Position numbers and translations under genes: made by a program. Below are positions 1 through 6,902 of a stretch of 64,000 nt of DNA, piece after piece. The stretch's first letter is position 1. Each line of letters begins with the position of its first letter. Under the pieces are notes generated by a model. It made no database searches and was not told the DNA's origin. It worked only from the letters and a program-made list of their open reading frames with translations. This DNA comes from Clostridium sp. AF27-2AA. GTDB lineage: Bacteria > Bacillota > Clostridia > Lachnospirales > Lachnospiraceae. Where the stretch lies: assembly GCF_003478505.1 (NCBI RefSeq), contig NZ_QUFI01000011.1, positions 1-64,000 on the forward strand, given 5' to 3'.

Positions 1-707
1 ATCCGTGCCACTTTCTTCTTTTGCTTTTTATAACGGTTACTTCCTAGTTCACAGTGGCTCAGTTTACGCTGCTCCCTTGCCAGCTTCTTCTGGGCTTTTG
101 AGAAAAAATGAGGATATGCTGCATGATTTCCATTGGAATCCACATATAATTCCTTCATGGAAAAATCAAGACCAATCACGGATTCTGCTTTCCTGATTTC
201 GTTCACTGGTTCCTCGCAGGAATATAACAAAGCAACATAGTATCGTTCATCTGCTTCCTGAGTGATGGTTGCACCTTTCAACTGGTAACCTTCCTCAATC
301 TTCCGATGCTGTCTGATATGGACCCAGCCAGCTTTTGGAAGTTTTAACCTTCCATTCTGTAAGGCGATGTTTTCATTCACACAATTAGTTGTATAACTTC
401 TCACAGGTTTCTTTTTTAATTTGAATTTCGGAAAACCAACTGAGTCATCACGAAAGAAATTTTTATATGCAGTCTGCAAATGCAGCTGCGCATTGCACAG
501 TGCCAGACTGTCTACTTCCTTCAACCACGGAAACTCGGATTTATATCTGGCCGGTGTCACGCTTAAGTTCTTTCCCGTTTTCTCATAGTAAGCTTTTTTC
601 TCCGCAAGCATCCGGTTATAAACAAAACGAACACAACCAAATGTCTTTGCAAATAATTCCCTTTGTGATTTATTCGGATAAATCCGAAAACGGTACACGG
701 TGTTCAC
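1..707 (-). CDS. tnpB: TnpB (OrfB) of an IS200/IS605-family element, 3' end beyond the window
   Basis: RNA-guided nuclease-like accessory protein of IS200/IS605 elements. The minus strand reads openly from a GTG at 707 to the left edge, about 235 codons. It starts MNTVYRFRIYPNKSQ, the typical TnpB N-terminus. Further on it has KSEFPWLKEV, GFPKFKLKKK and GLDFSMKELYVD; the last is the RuvC-I block with its catalytic Asp. The zinc finger and RuvC-III motifs would lie left of the window. The start overlaps the 3' end of the tnpA remnant by about 38 nt, as in intact elements. No frameshift is seen in the visible part, so it may be functional. Family is sure; completeness cannot be judged. Confidence 0.9.
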   Translation of the reverse strand, partial: MNTVYRFRIYPNKSQRELFAKTFGCVRFVYNRMLAEKKAYYEKTGKNLSVTPARYKSEFPWLKEVDSLALCNAQLHLQTAYKNFFRDDSVGFPKFKLKKKPVRSYTTNCVNENIALQNGRLKLPKAGWVHIRQHRKIEEGYQLKGATITQEADERYYVALLYSCEEPVNEIRKAESVIGLDFSMKELYVDSNGNHAAYPHFFSKAQKKLAREQRKLSHCELGSNRYKKQKKKVAR

Positions 708-867
708 TTTTACCCTCTCCCTGTGTTTCAATGTACTGACGGATGACCTCAATCGGGGCACCTCCGGCACTCAACAGGCAAAAACTCTGGCTCCAGAACA
801 TGAGCGGCACATCATTATTTTTGATTTGGATGATTGGTCTTCTCATCGAACTGGACGTCTTCCACAA
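670..867 (-). pseudogene. tnpA: TnpA (Y1 transposase) C-terminal remnant, IS200/IS605 family
   Basis: Only about the last 45 residues resemble Y1 transposases: FWSQSFCLLSAGGAPIEVI followed by RQYIETQ matches the C-terminal block of IS605-type TnpA. The N-terminal part with the HUH motif and, in the visible frame, the rest of the catalytic domain are missing. Upstream of about position 800-870 the DNA instead reads as a plus-strand membrane protein. The element is therefore truncated on its tnpA side and cannot mobilise itself. The exact junction cannot be fixed by eye. Confidence 0.75.
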
Positions 868-1657
868 TAAGAAGAATATCCCGTTGGTGAAGAGTAATCA
901 TATCGGACCGCAGATCCTATTCTGGGCAGTTTTGGTAATCACCTCATTCATTGCATTCGGAGTGTTCTACAGTTCCATCAGCACAGATTTTAAACTTGCT
1001 ATGGAACAGGTAGATACCAGCAAAACCGAAACTAATAAAGCCACAGAAACTATAAGTGAAGTAACAGAAACGTCACTATCTGTCGATGTGAAAAATGAGG
1101 AAAATACATCCGCTCCAGAATCTTTACCTGAAACTGAATCTGCAAATGAAGAAACAGACACCAGCACCGTGGTTTCCAAATTAATAGAAAATGAAACATA
1201 TTATTTTGATGACGCTGTATTCACGGTTAATGGAATACAGCTAACTATGCACAGCATAACGCTTCATAGAGAGTACAAACCAGAGGGATACAGCCTCGAA
1301 GTTGCATACTCACTACAAAACCAAAACGCTACAGACGCTACCTTTGAGTTTTCTTCTCAATCCGGGAATGATTTCACTCTGGAAGGGCAAAAGGCCAGGA
1401 TGACCAAACAAGCAACCCATTCTAACGGCCATTGTACTGATTACCATCTGAAAGCCAATGAAGAAACAGAATCCCTCATCGGTGATTTCTATGCACTTTC
1501 GAGTTCAGCTGGAAAAATGATCAACGGCGAAAGTTTTGAAGCGATTGATATATCAAACGCTTATACCGGTCAGAATCTGACGATTCATTTTCGGGTTAAT
1601 GGAATATGTAATGGCCAAACGGAAACATTGACACTCTCTTTTGATATTGATCTGTAA
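743..1657 (+). CDS. Hypothetical membrane-anchored extracellular protein, 5' end disrupted by IS sequence
   Basis: I do not recognise the family. The open frame is 304 codons, but its first 20-40 codons are antisense to the TnpA tail and have no ribosome binding site, so the native start is probably lost or lies downstream. What remains is one membrane segment (ILFWAVLVITSFIAFGVFY, about residues 58-76), then a Thr/Glu/Ser-rich spacer of about 75 residues. A C-terminal beta-rich domain of about 150 residues follows (YYFDDAVFTVNGIQLTMHSI onward), reminiscent of DUF4352/DUF5067-type extracellular domains. Such spacer-plus-domain proteins are usually membrane-tethered with the domain outside. 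A hairpin follows the stop codon. Probably a pseudogene or a fusion. Confidence 0.55.
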   Translation: MTSIGAPPALNRQKLWLQNMSGTSLFLIWMIGLLIELDVFHNKKNIPLVKSNHIGPQILFWAVLVITSFIAFGVFYSSISTDFKLAMEQVDTSKTETNKATETISEVTETSLSVDVKNEENTSAPESLPETESANEETDTSTVVSKLIENETYYFDDAVFTVNGIQLTMHSITLHREYKPEGYSLEVAYSLQNQNATDATFEFSSQSGNDFTLEGQKARMTKQATHSNGHCTDYHLKANEETESLIGDFYALSSSAGKMINGESFEAIDISNAYTGQNLTIHFRVNGICNGQTETLTLSFDIDL

Positions 1658-1667
1658 GAACCACCAA

Positions 1668-1712
1668 AGCCGAGATGGAAGTTTTATTCCAACTCGGCTT
1701 CTATTCTTTATT
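1668..1712 (+). terminator. Hairpin terminator after the disrupted membrane protein
   Basis: Arms AGCCGAG...CTCGGCT with an inner stem around GTTTTAT lie 11 nt after the stop codon and are followed by a moderately T-rich stretch. It is the first half of a two-hairpin module that recurs near 2525-2600. Confidence 0.55.
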
Positions 1713-1729
1713 TATATTTCAATGACCTA

Positions 1730-1759
1730 CTGCTGTCGCTGCCCGTTCCGGGCGTTTTT
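1730..1759. repeat. Repeat module copy A: CTGCTGTCGCTGCCCG / CGGGCG hairpin
   Basis: Core CTGCTGTCGCTGCCCG, short loop, CGGGCG and a T-run. A near-identical core (CTGCTGTCGCCGCCCG ... CGGGCG) occurs at 2562-2599, also just after a GCCGAGATGG-type hairpin. The two copies flank the S51 peptidase gene. Confidence 0.6.
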
Positions 1760-1886
1760 GTTATCTTCCTCTACTTTTCTTCTTTGGTTTTTCCTGTTCC
1801 TGTTCTTTTCCGCCATCTTTCCAGTAAATTGTTTTTGTGGTATGATTTTGAGAGAGACAAATTGGGATTTATAAAGGAGAATATTG

Positions 1887-2489
1887 ATGAAACTATTTTT
1901 ATGTTCGCATTTTTCAAGTGTAGGAAGTCTGATAAAGGAAGAAATTGAAAATAAGAAAGTCGCATTTATTCCAACAGCTTCGCTGCGTGAAGGCTACACC
2001 GGTTATGTCGGCTCGGCTCGAAAATTATTCAAAAAGTTGGGAGCAATCGTAACTGAAATTGATATTTCAACGGAGGCTTATTCAACGATACAGTCTGTTT
2101 TTGAAGATGCAGATGTGATATATTTTACCGGCGGAAATTCTTTTTTTCTTATGGACCGGCTCCGTAAAACGGGAACTGATGGGCTGCTGAAAAAGGAATT
2201 GGCAAATGGAAAATTGATGATCGGCGAGTCGGCAGGCGCAATTATATGCGCTTCAAGCATCCAATATATCCAGCAAATGGATGAAAAGCCGGAGGACTAC
2301 TCACAAGAAGATGATGCAGGGCTTGATTTGATTGATTTCTATGTTCTTCCGCATTATCTTACAGCACCATTTAAGAAAGTTACTGAGAAAATAATGACTG
2401 AATTTTCGGATTTGAATCTATGCCCAATTAACAACCGTCAGGGAATTGTAATTGACGGTGAAGGTTCAAAGGTTATTTGCAAAGACTAA
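1887..2489 (+). CDS. Peptidase S51 family (dipeptidase E-like) serine peptidase
   Basis: Cytosolic serine peptidase of the S51 family (PepE/cyanophycinase fold), which cleaves Asp-X dipeptides or related peptides. The nucleophile elbow is GESAGA at residues 113-118, with Ser115 as predicted nucleophile. Preceding blocks KKVAFIPTAS and DVIYFTGGNSFFLMDRL are typical of the family. Length 200 aa is normal. The ATG at 1887 is preferred over the in-frame TTG at 1884 because AAAGGAGA lies 6 nt before it. The gene is AT-rich compared with the core genes further right. It sits alone between two copies of a hairpin module, suggesting it arrived as a cassette. Exact substrate unknown. Confidence 0.82.
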   Translation: MKLFLCSHFSSVGSLIKEEIENKKVAFIPTASLREGYTGYVGSARKLFKKLGAIVTEIDISTEAYSTIQSVFEDADVIYFTGGNSFFLMDRLRKTGTDGLLKKELANGKLMIGESAGAIICASSIQYIQQMDEKPEDYSQEDDAGLDLIDFYVLPHYLTAPFKKVTEKIMTEFSDLNLCPINNRQGIVIDGEGSKVICKD

Positions 2490-2524
2490 TTTGAAAATTC
2501 CAGTTTGTAGAGAACAACCAGAAA

Positions 2525-2600
2525 GATGCCGGGATGAAAACCATCTCGGCATTCTTGCGCTCTGCTGTCGCCGCCCGAAAGAAATAACCGGGCGTATTTC
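2525..2600 (+). repeat. Double-hairpin module copy B after the S51 peptidase gene
   Basis: First hairpin GATGCCGGGATG...CCATCTCGGCATT at 2525-2554, probably the terminator of the peptidase gene. It is followed at 2562-2599 by CTGCTGTCGCCGCCCG, a short loop, CCGGGCG and a T-rich tail. The same order of elements occurs at 1668-1759. Confidence 0.6.
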
Positions 2601-2626
2601 TTTCTTTTCCCCTTCTTTTTCCAATA

Positions 2627-2869
2627 TCAATACCAATAATCATACGGATTGCTGATCGGCTTCTTTGCGGAGCTGGGCTTTGGAAGGCTCTGCTCCGCTT
2701 CTTCGTGCGTGGCAAAGAGGCGGTTGCGCCGCACCTGAATTCCGCCGCCGCTGTCAGTAAAGCGCACCAGAAAAAGCCCTTCGGAGCAGCGCTTGATTTG
2801 CACCTCGCGGATGGTGCAGTTGGATTCGATGATGTATGCCTTATCTCCTACCTTCATGGGGTTGATCAC
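2627..2869 (-). CDS. Small accessory protein of unknown function, mobile-element type
   Basis: An 80-residue cytosolic protein. KVGDKAYIIESN starts a small beta-barrel-like domain with GLFLVRFTDSGGGIQVRRN; the tail KKPISNPYDYW is charged and aromatic. I recall near-identical short proteins in conjugative elements of Firmicutes, but no function is known to me. The start is either GTG at 2869 (in-frame TAA just upstream) or ATG at 2857. AAGGA sits one base before the GTG and 13 bases before the ATG, so neither spacing is ideal. Surrounded by gene relics, it may be an orphan from a lost element. Confidence 0.5.
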   Translation of the reverse strand: MINPMKVGDKAYIIESNCTIREVQIKRCSEGLFLVRFTDSGGGIQVRRNRLFATHEEAEQSLPKPSSAKKPISNPYDYWY

Positions 2870-2927
2870 GTCCTTACTATCTTATGACATAAGCATAGCA
2901 ACATTTTTCGGACATGACAGGGTGAAA

Positions 2928-2960
2928 GCAAAAACTCCCGACCATTTTCTGGCCGAGAGT
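2928..2960 (-). terminator. Intrinsic terminator
   Basis: Minus strand reads ACTCTCGGCCA, loop GAAAA, TGGTCGGGAGT, then TTTTTGC: an 11-bp stem and T-run. It lies just inside the end of the truncated HTH-protein frame, so the relic's last codons are terminator sequence. Confidence 0.75.
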
Positions 2961-3085
2961 TCCTTCTTATTTTTAGGTCTCGAATTTTTCTTTTTGCGCA
3001 AGCTAATCATTTCCCCAATTTGTTGATATTCCGTTCTGGATTCGTCCCAGGCCTTTTTGAAGTCGGGATCCATTTTTCTCAGCAA
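2961..3085 (-). pseudogene. Truncated HTH antitoxin-like protein (HigA/XRE type)
   Basis: The frame begins (TTG 3085, or ATG 3073) MDPDFKKAWDESRTEYQQIG then EMISLRKKKN. This matches the N-terminal region of XRE-type antitoxins of the HigA/RelB-partner class, in which a TQAELA helix-turn-helix should follow. Here the helix-turn-helix is missing: after about residue 33 the frame runs into a terminator hairpin. No toxin gene is adjacent. I infer a deleted toxin-antitoxin remnant. Confidence 0.55.
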
Positions 3086-3137
3086 CTCTATATCTTCTGA
3101 AACATTTATCGTTCTAAATGGTATTGCAAATTTCCCT

Positions 3138-3497
3138 TTACTTCTCCAAACCGCTCAGCACTCTCTTAAACACTTTAAAATTCGTATCATTCTGCGGCGG
3201 ACAGTAAACTGCAAACTCTATGGTTTTGAAGGCATGTAGATATTCTGCCATCACTTCTTTGACTGCTCGTGCCACCACCTCTGGTTTATTCTGATAAGCT
3301 CCGCACCCAAAAGCGCCGAGAATCACGACTTCCGCATCATTCAGAACCGCTACATCCAGAATCCTGGACAGTCTCTTCTTATGGATTTCCAAAAGTTCCT
3401 TATCAGTGATTTTTACTATAGGAGTGACATTGTTTCGGATATCATGGAAACTTTTCTTTACGCGTAGATCCGGAGCCGCGCAGATAATTACATCCAC
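3138..3497 (-). pseudogene. C-terminal fragment of a TIGR02452/DUF2263 (PARG-like macrodomain) protein
   Basis: The fragment contains DVIICAAPDLR, VVILGAFGCGAYQNKPEVVA and a final FAVYC strand, the signature C-terminal half of the TIGR02452 poly(ADP-ribose) glycohydrolase-like family. Intact members are roughly 260-280 residues with an N-terminal segment that is absent here. The open frame can be followed back only to an in-frame TAA near 3560, and the only plausible start inside is a GTG at 3497 without a clear ribosome binding site. I call it a 5'-deleted relic. Confidence 0.7.
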
Positions 3498-3604
3498 ATC
3501 ATATAGAATATGGAGGATTAGAAAAACACCGAGAGAACTTTTTCTTACTTATAAATACTTATTAGCAATTAAAATATCTATTTTTCGATAAAAATAAGTT
3601 TTTT

Positions 3605-3652
3605 CTGGGGGAAAAGTGGGGGAAAGGTATTTTTCCCCCAGATTTCCCCCAG
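3605..3652. repeat. Imperfect 21-nt inverted repeat of G5/C5 tracts
   Basis: CTGGGGGAAAAGTGGGGGAAA at 3605-3625 pairs almost perfectly with TTTCCCCCAGATTTCCCCCAG at 3632-3652; a third TTTCCCCC follows. It lies between the relic genes and the tRNA cluster. It could be a recombination end or arm-type site left by an integrated element; that is inference. Confidence 0.6.
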
Positions 3653-3705
3653 TTTCCCCCTAAAAACTTCTTAAAATTGCTTATTCATACTTAATCTTAA
3701 AAGTA

Positions 3706-3772
3706 TAAAAAAATCTCCCCAAACCGCTGGAAACTCTTGATTTTCCTTGCTTTCTGGGGAGATTTTCTTTTT
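3706..3772 (-). terminator. Terminator of the tRNA operon
   Basis: Arms AAAATCTCCCC (3710-3720) and GGGGAGATTTT (3756-3766) with a long loop. On the minus strand a run of seven T follows, suitable for ending the tRNA transcript. A T-rich tail on the plus side makes it potentially bidirectional. Confidence 0.55.
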
Positions 3773-3780
3773 TCTCCATA

Positions 3781-3853
3781 AGCTCCTGGCCGGACTCGAA
3801 CCGGCGACCCACGCATTACGAATGCGTTGCGCTACCAACTGCGCTACAGAAGC
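3781..3853 (-). tRNA. tRNA-Thr (anticodon CGT)
   Basis: A 73-nt cloverleaf. Acceptor GCTTCTG pairs with CAGGAGC. Anticodon stem ACGCA/TGCGT holds loop TTCGTAA, reading ACG codons. The T-arm GCCGG-TTCGAGT-CCGGC is intact. No CCA is encoded. Last gene of a three-tRNA cluster. Confidence 0.95.
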
Positions 3854-3892
3854 GACCTAACAAAAATGCTTTGGACTTACATCCAAAGCATA

Positions 3893-3964
3893 TGACCTCA
3901 TCGGGAATCGAACCCGAGTTTACGCCGTGAGAGGGCGTCGTCTTAACCGCTTGACCATGAGGCC
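3893..3964 (-). tRNA. tRNA-Glu (anticodon CTC)
   Basis: A 72-nt cloverleaf. Acceptor GGCCTCA pairs with TGAGGTC. Anticodon stem ACGCC/GGCGT with loop CTCTCAC reads GAG. T-arm CTCGG-GTTCGAT-TCCCGAT type. No CCA encoded. Middle gene of the cluster. Confidence 0.95.
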
Positions 3965-3991
3965 ATTTCTTCAGTCATAAGCTGAAGTGAG

Positions 3992-4065
3992 TCGAGGCGA
4001 CAAGATTCGAACTTGCGACCTCTGCGTCCCGAACGCAGCGCTCTACCAAACTGAGCCACGCCTCG
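3992..4065 (-). tRNA. tRNA-Pro (anticodon CGG)
   Basis: A 74-nt cloverleaf. Acceptor CGAGGCG pairs with CGCCTCG. Anticodon stem CTGCG/CGCAG with loop TTCGGGA reads CCG. No CCA encoded. First gene of the cluster, 12 nt downstream of a consensus promoter. Confidence 0.95.
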
Positions 4066-4076
4066 CTACGTTCTGT

Positions 4077-4105
4077 AGTATAATATAAATTGTGTTAATT
4101 GTCAA
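4077..4105 (-). promoter_or_regulatory. Sigma-A promoter of the tRNA cluster
   Basis: Minus strand: TTGACA (4105-4100), 17-nt spacer, TATACT (4082-4077). Close to consensus and directly before tRNA-Pro. Confidence 0.85.
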
Positions 4106-4180
4106 CAACAATTTGAATTTTTTTGTTTTATATTTTTCAGTTACCCGGCATACGTGTGAAGAATGCCGGGTAACGAACTA

Positions 4181-5665
4181 TCATCCCAGCAGATTCATGA
4201 CCATTTCCCGGTCAAATACCACCTCGGACACATGATCGACTTCTATCTGATACAGCGCATTTGCCGCGATGTGCTCGGCCGCCTGCTCCAGATCGCGGAT
4301 TCCGCTGGTTCCGGCGAAAAACTCCACAACTGCATCCAGTCCGTCTGGCGCTACCACGCACTCTCCGGCCTTTAAGCCCATACGCTTTAAAACCTTTGGC
4401 AGAGCAAACCGGGAGAAAATAATTTTCTTTTCTTCTGCCGTATAATCCGGAATATCAATCACTGCAAAACGTGACATCAGCGGAGCACTGATCTGGGCTT
4501 TGTCGTTGGCGGTCGCAATGGGATACACGCCCACAGTCGGGATCGTACACTCCATGTAATTGTCCGTGAAACCGAGATTATCCAACAGGGTTAACAGCAC
4601 ATCTGCCGGATTGCCGTTGCCCTTGCCGGATGCCGCCTTGTCCAGCTCATTGATGATAAACACCAGATTGGACTCACCGGCCATGGAAAACGCATCCATG
4701 ATGATGCCGGGCTTTGCATTGGCATAGATACGGGAGCTTCCTGTAAGCTGTTCCGGATCATTGATAGAACTCATATCCAGGGTAGTCCACGGCAGCTTCA
4801 GGATCCGGGCTACCGCATAGGCAATCTGGGATTTACCGGTTCCAGCCGGTCCTACCAGCAAAAGTCCATAAGCCGGAAGCGTGTGGGTCCGGTTGATCTG
4901 AATGATGGTCTCAATGATACGCTGTTTTACCCGCTCCATGCCGTAAAGCTCTTCATCCAGAATGCGGCGGGCCTCCTTCGGGTCGATGGACTCAAAATAA
5001 TTGCTCTTCCACTGCACATTCATCATGATGGAAAGAGCACGCTGGGCATGGCGGCGCTCCTCCGGAGACACCTCATGAGATCGTGCCACTGCCAGGTTTC
5101 TTCTTGCCCAGAGACGAATATTATCCGGCAGAGTTCTTCCCGCGCAGTTCATGAAATCAGTGATGCTCTGCAGGCTGGTGAGCTTCATGTCATCTCCGGC
5201 CTCTTCCAGACTATCATCCGTTTCCTCCTCGCCCGGCGCATCACTCGCAAACAGACGCTCGATCATAAACTGCAAAAAGCCGTCCTCCGCGGACAGCTTG
5301 GTGCCTCCGCCAAATGCCGTCTCCCGGATTCTGTAGACCGCATAGCCCTCTGGCCGGTTTTCTCCAGACAGCCGTACACTGATGTGATTCTCTCCCAGCC
5401 ATTTCAACAGACTGACAAAACGGGCATCGATTTTTAAAATATCGGCACTGATCGTGCCGTCTTCTTCATGAAATTCAAAGGTGGTGCGCTTGACCGGATT
5501 TGTAAACATTCCGCAAGAATGATGCTGCCATTTCCGCCTGCTGTTATCCAGAATCAGAATCGGCTTCTCCGGAGATGCCTCCGGCTCACTGGACTGAAAT
5601 GTGGTATATGTACATTCTGCCGGATTCTTTTTATCCGGCGCGTCATTGAAATCAAATACTGGCAT
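4181..5665 (-). CDS. Lon-like AAA+ ATPase lacking the protease domain
   Basis: AAA+ protein of 494 residues. From about residue 235 it follows the Lon ATPase module: EELYGMERVKQRI, Walker A GPAGTGKS (272-279), TGSSRIYANAKPGIIMDAF, Walker B VFIINELDK (335-343), a sensor region and a lid ending at the C-terminus. The S16 protease domain with the Ser-Lys dyad is absent, and the first 230 residues do not look like the Lon N-domain. The Walker B acidic pair is Asn-Glu instead of Asp-Glu. Probably a cytosolic remodelling ATPase of unknown target. GGGAGGA precedes the ATG. A 13-nt palindrome CACTGATACAGTG lies about 55-70 nt upstream. Monocistronic, after a tRNA cluster. Confidence 0.75.
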   Translation of the reverse strand: MPVFDFNDAPDKKNPAECTYTTFQSSEPEASPEKPILILDNSRRKWQHHSCGMFTNPVKRTTFEFHEEDGTISADILKIDARFVSLLKWLGENHISVRLSGENRPEGYAVYRIRETAFGGGTKLSAEDGFLQFMIERLFASDAPGEEETDDSLEEAGDDMKLTSLQSITDFMNCAGRTLPDNIRLWARRNLAVARSHEVSPEERRHAQRALSIMMNVQWKSNYFESIDPKEARRILDEELYGMERVKQRIIETIIQINRTHTLPAYGLLLVGPAGTGKSQIAYAVARILKLPWTTLDMSSINDPEQLTGSSRIYANAKPGIIMDAFSMAGESNLVFIINELDKAASGKGNGNPADVLLTLLDNLGFTDNYMECTIPTVGVYPIATANDKAQISAPLMSRFAVIDIPDYTAEEKKIIFSRFALPKVLKRMGLKAGECVVAPDGLDAVVEFFAGTSGIRDLEQAAEHIAANALYQIEVDHVSEVVFDREMVMNLLG

Positions 5666-5771
5666 ACTCGTCCTCCCATTATCGCATGTATAATTATTGA
5701 AATAATTGTATATTTAATCACTGTATCAGTGTAACACGGTTTTCCAAAATCAACAAGTGGTTCCGCAATTC

Positions 5772-6305
5772 CTAAAAGTCAAAATCCGCATAATCCTCTG
5801 GAAGGAAACGATGATAAATAATATGACAGCCTTCATCCTTAAAGCAGTAATAATAAGGATCATCAGCGCCTTCTCCAAAACGAATCAGAATGTCAAATTC
5901 CTCATTATTCACCGGCTCCACGGTCACCGGCCAGGGCTGTTTCTCAAACAAAGCTTTTATTTCGTCCATAGTGCATCCATGTGTTCCCACCAGATTTACC
6001 AGATCATGAATAAATTCATTCGGACTGGTATGCTCCTTCACATACACAACGCCCTCCTCCGGGATCAGGAAGCAGAAGCGGTCCTTTTTCGCCGTAACAG
6101 TCACGCCGCCAAGGTGCTCCTTCGTCTCCTCGCCAAATTCGGACAACAGAGCCAGCATCTCCTGTTCTCCCAGATTTTCTCCGGTCAGATGGACCAGGGA
6201 GCTGAGCGGATAATACAGGCGGATGCTTTCCTTCCGGTAGCCCAGCTTCGCCTGTTCCTCCTTGATCATATCGATGATATTCTGTTCCAGTTTTTCAAAT
6301 CTCAT
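5772..6305 (-). CDS. DUF3877 family protein
   Basis: Cytosolic protein of 177 residues. The start EKLEQNIIDMIKEEQ and LGYRKESIRLYYPLSSLVHL are typical of DUF3877, found mainly in Lachnospiraceae. The C-terminal half (FDILIRFGEGADDPYYYCF, then IIYHRFLPEDY) has the look of a small alpha/beta domain. No catalytic motif can be identified. GGAG sits at good spacing before the ATG. It is separated from the ACT-domain gene upstream by a strong terminator. Function unknown; the family call is from memory. Confidence 0.65.
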   Translation of the reverse strand: MRFEKLEQNIIDMIKEEQAKLGYRKESIRLYYPLSSLVHLTGENLGEQEMLALLSEFGEETKEHLGGVTVTAKKDRFCFLIPEEGVVYVKEHTSPNEFIHDLVNLVGTHGCTMDEIKALFEKQPWPVTVEPVNNEEFDILIRFGEGADDPYYYCFKDEGCHIIYHRFLPEDYADFDF

Positions 6306-6327
6306 GTCCTATTCTCCTGCAAACAAC

Positions 6328-6371
6328 AAAAACGGGGATGTCGGGCTTTCGGCCTTACATCCCTCGTTTTT
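6328..6371 (-). terminator. Bidirectional intrinsic terminator
   Basis: AAAAACGGGGATGT ... ACATCCCTCGTTTTT forms a long stem flanked by A/T tracts on both sides; it ends the ACT-domain gene. Confidence 0.8.
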
Positions 6372-6383
6372 CTGGTATTTTAT

Positions 6384-6794
6384 TTATACTTCAGTCATCT
6401 GGAAACCCTTCGCTGCCAGACATTTCTCCACAAACTCGCAGTCATCGGTATGAAGTACCATGACCGGCTTGCCAGACTGACGGTTAAAGGACAGATACTG
6501 ATAATTCACATTGATGTTGCTCTCCAAAAAAGCAGCCAAAACCCGGTTTAAGCTTCCGACTTCATCTTCCACCTCAATCCCCAGTACATTGGTCAGGCGG
6601 CATAAGTATCCGGCCTTCTGTAAGATTTCCTGTGCCTTTTCCGGATCGGTAACCACCATGCGGATGATTCCATACTCGGCGCTGTCGTTGGTGACAGAAC
6701 CAAGTATGTTGATCTGTGCCTCAGTCAGAATTCCGGTAACAATTTTCAGCGCACCTTTTTTATTTTCCGCATAAACAGAAACCTGTTTTAACAT
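6384..6794 (-). CDS. Tandem ACT-domain amino-acid-binding protein
   Basis: A 136-residue protein made of two ACT folds. Residues 1-65 (LKQVSVYAENKKGALKIVTG) and 70-136 (VLGIEVEDEVGSLNRVLAAF, then VMVLHTDDCE) each show the betaalphabeta pattern with the Gly-x-Leu ligand turn. No enzymatic domain is attached. Such stand-alone pairs usually sense amino acids. The ATG at 6794 is chosen: GTGAGGAAA supplies the ribosome binding site, and the in-frame GTG at 6809 is itself part of that site. Monocistronic. Ligand unknown. Confidence 0.8.
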   Translation of the reverse strand: MLKQVSVYAENKKGALKIVTGILTEAQINILGSVTNDSAEYGIIRMVVTDPEKAQEILQKAGYLCRLTNVLGIEVEDEVGSLNRVLAAFLESNINVNYQYLSFNRQSGKPVMVLHTDDCEFVEKCLAAKGFQMTEV

Positions 6795-6902
6795 TGCAAA
6801 TTTCCTCACTTTCCAGTTCTTTATTATCTATTGTAACCGAAAAATGAAATTCGTCAATATTTTATTGCTTCACACTGCAAAAGTGCCGGTGTTTCCATAC
6901 AT

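Noticed and set aside
1641..1874. A 77-codon frame after the disrupted membrane protein
   Set aside because: It consists of the repeat/terminator module and T-rich leader; its hydrophobic translation comes from T-rich DNA, not a membrane protein.
4883..5437. A 184-codon plus-strand open frame inside the Lon-like ATPase gene
   Set aside because: It is antisense to a clear AAA+ gene, has no recognisable domain and no ribosome binding site; long shadow frames are common in this moderately GC-rich DNA.
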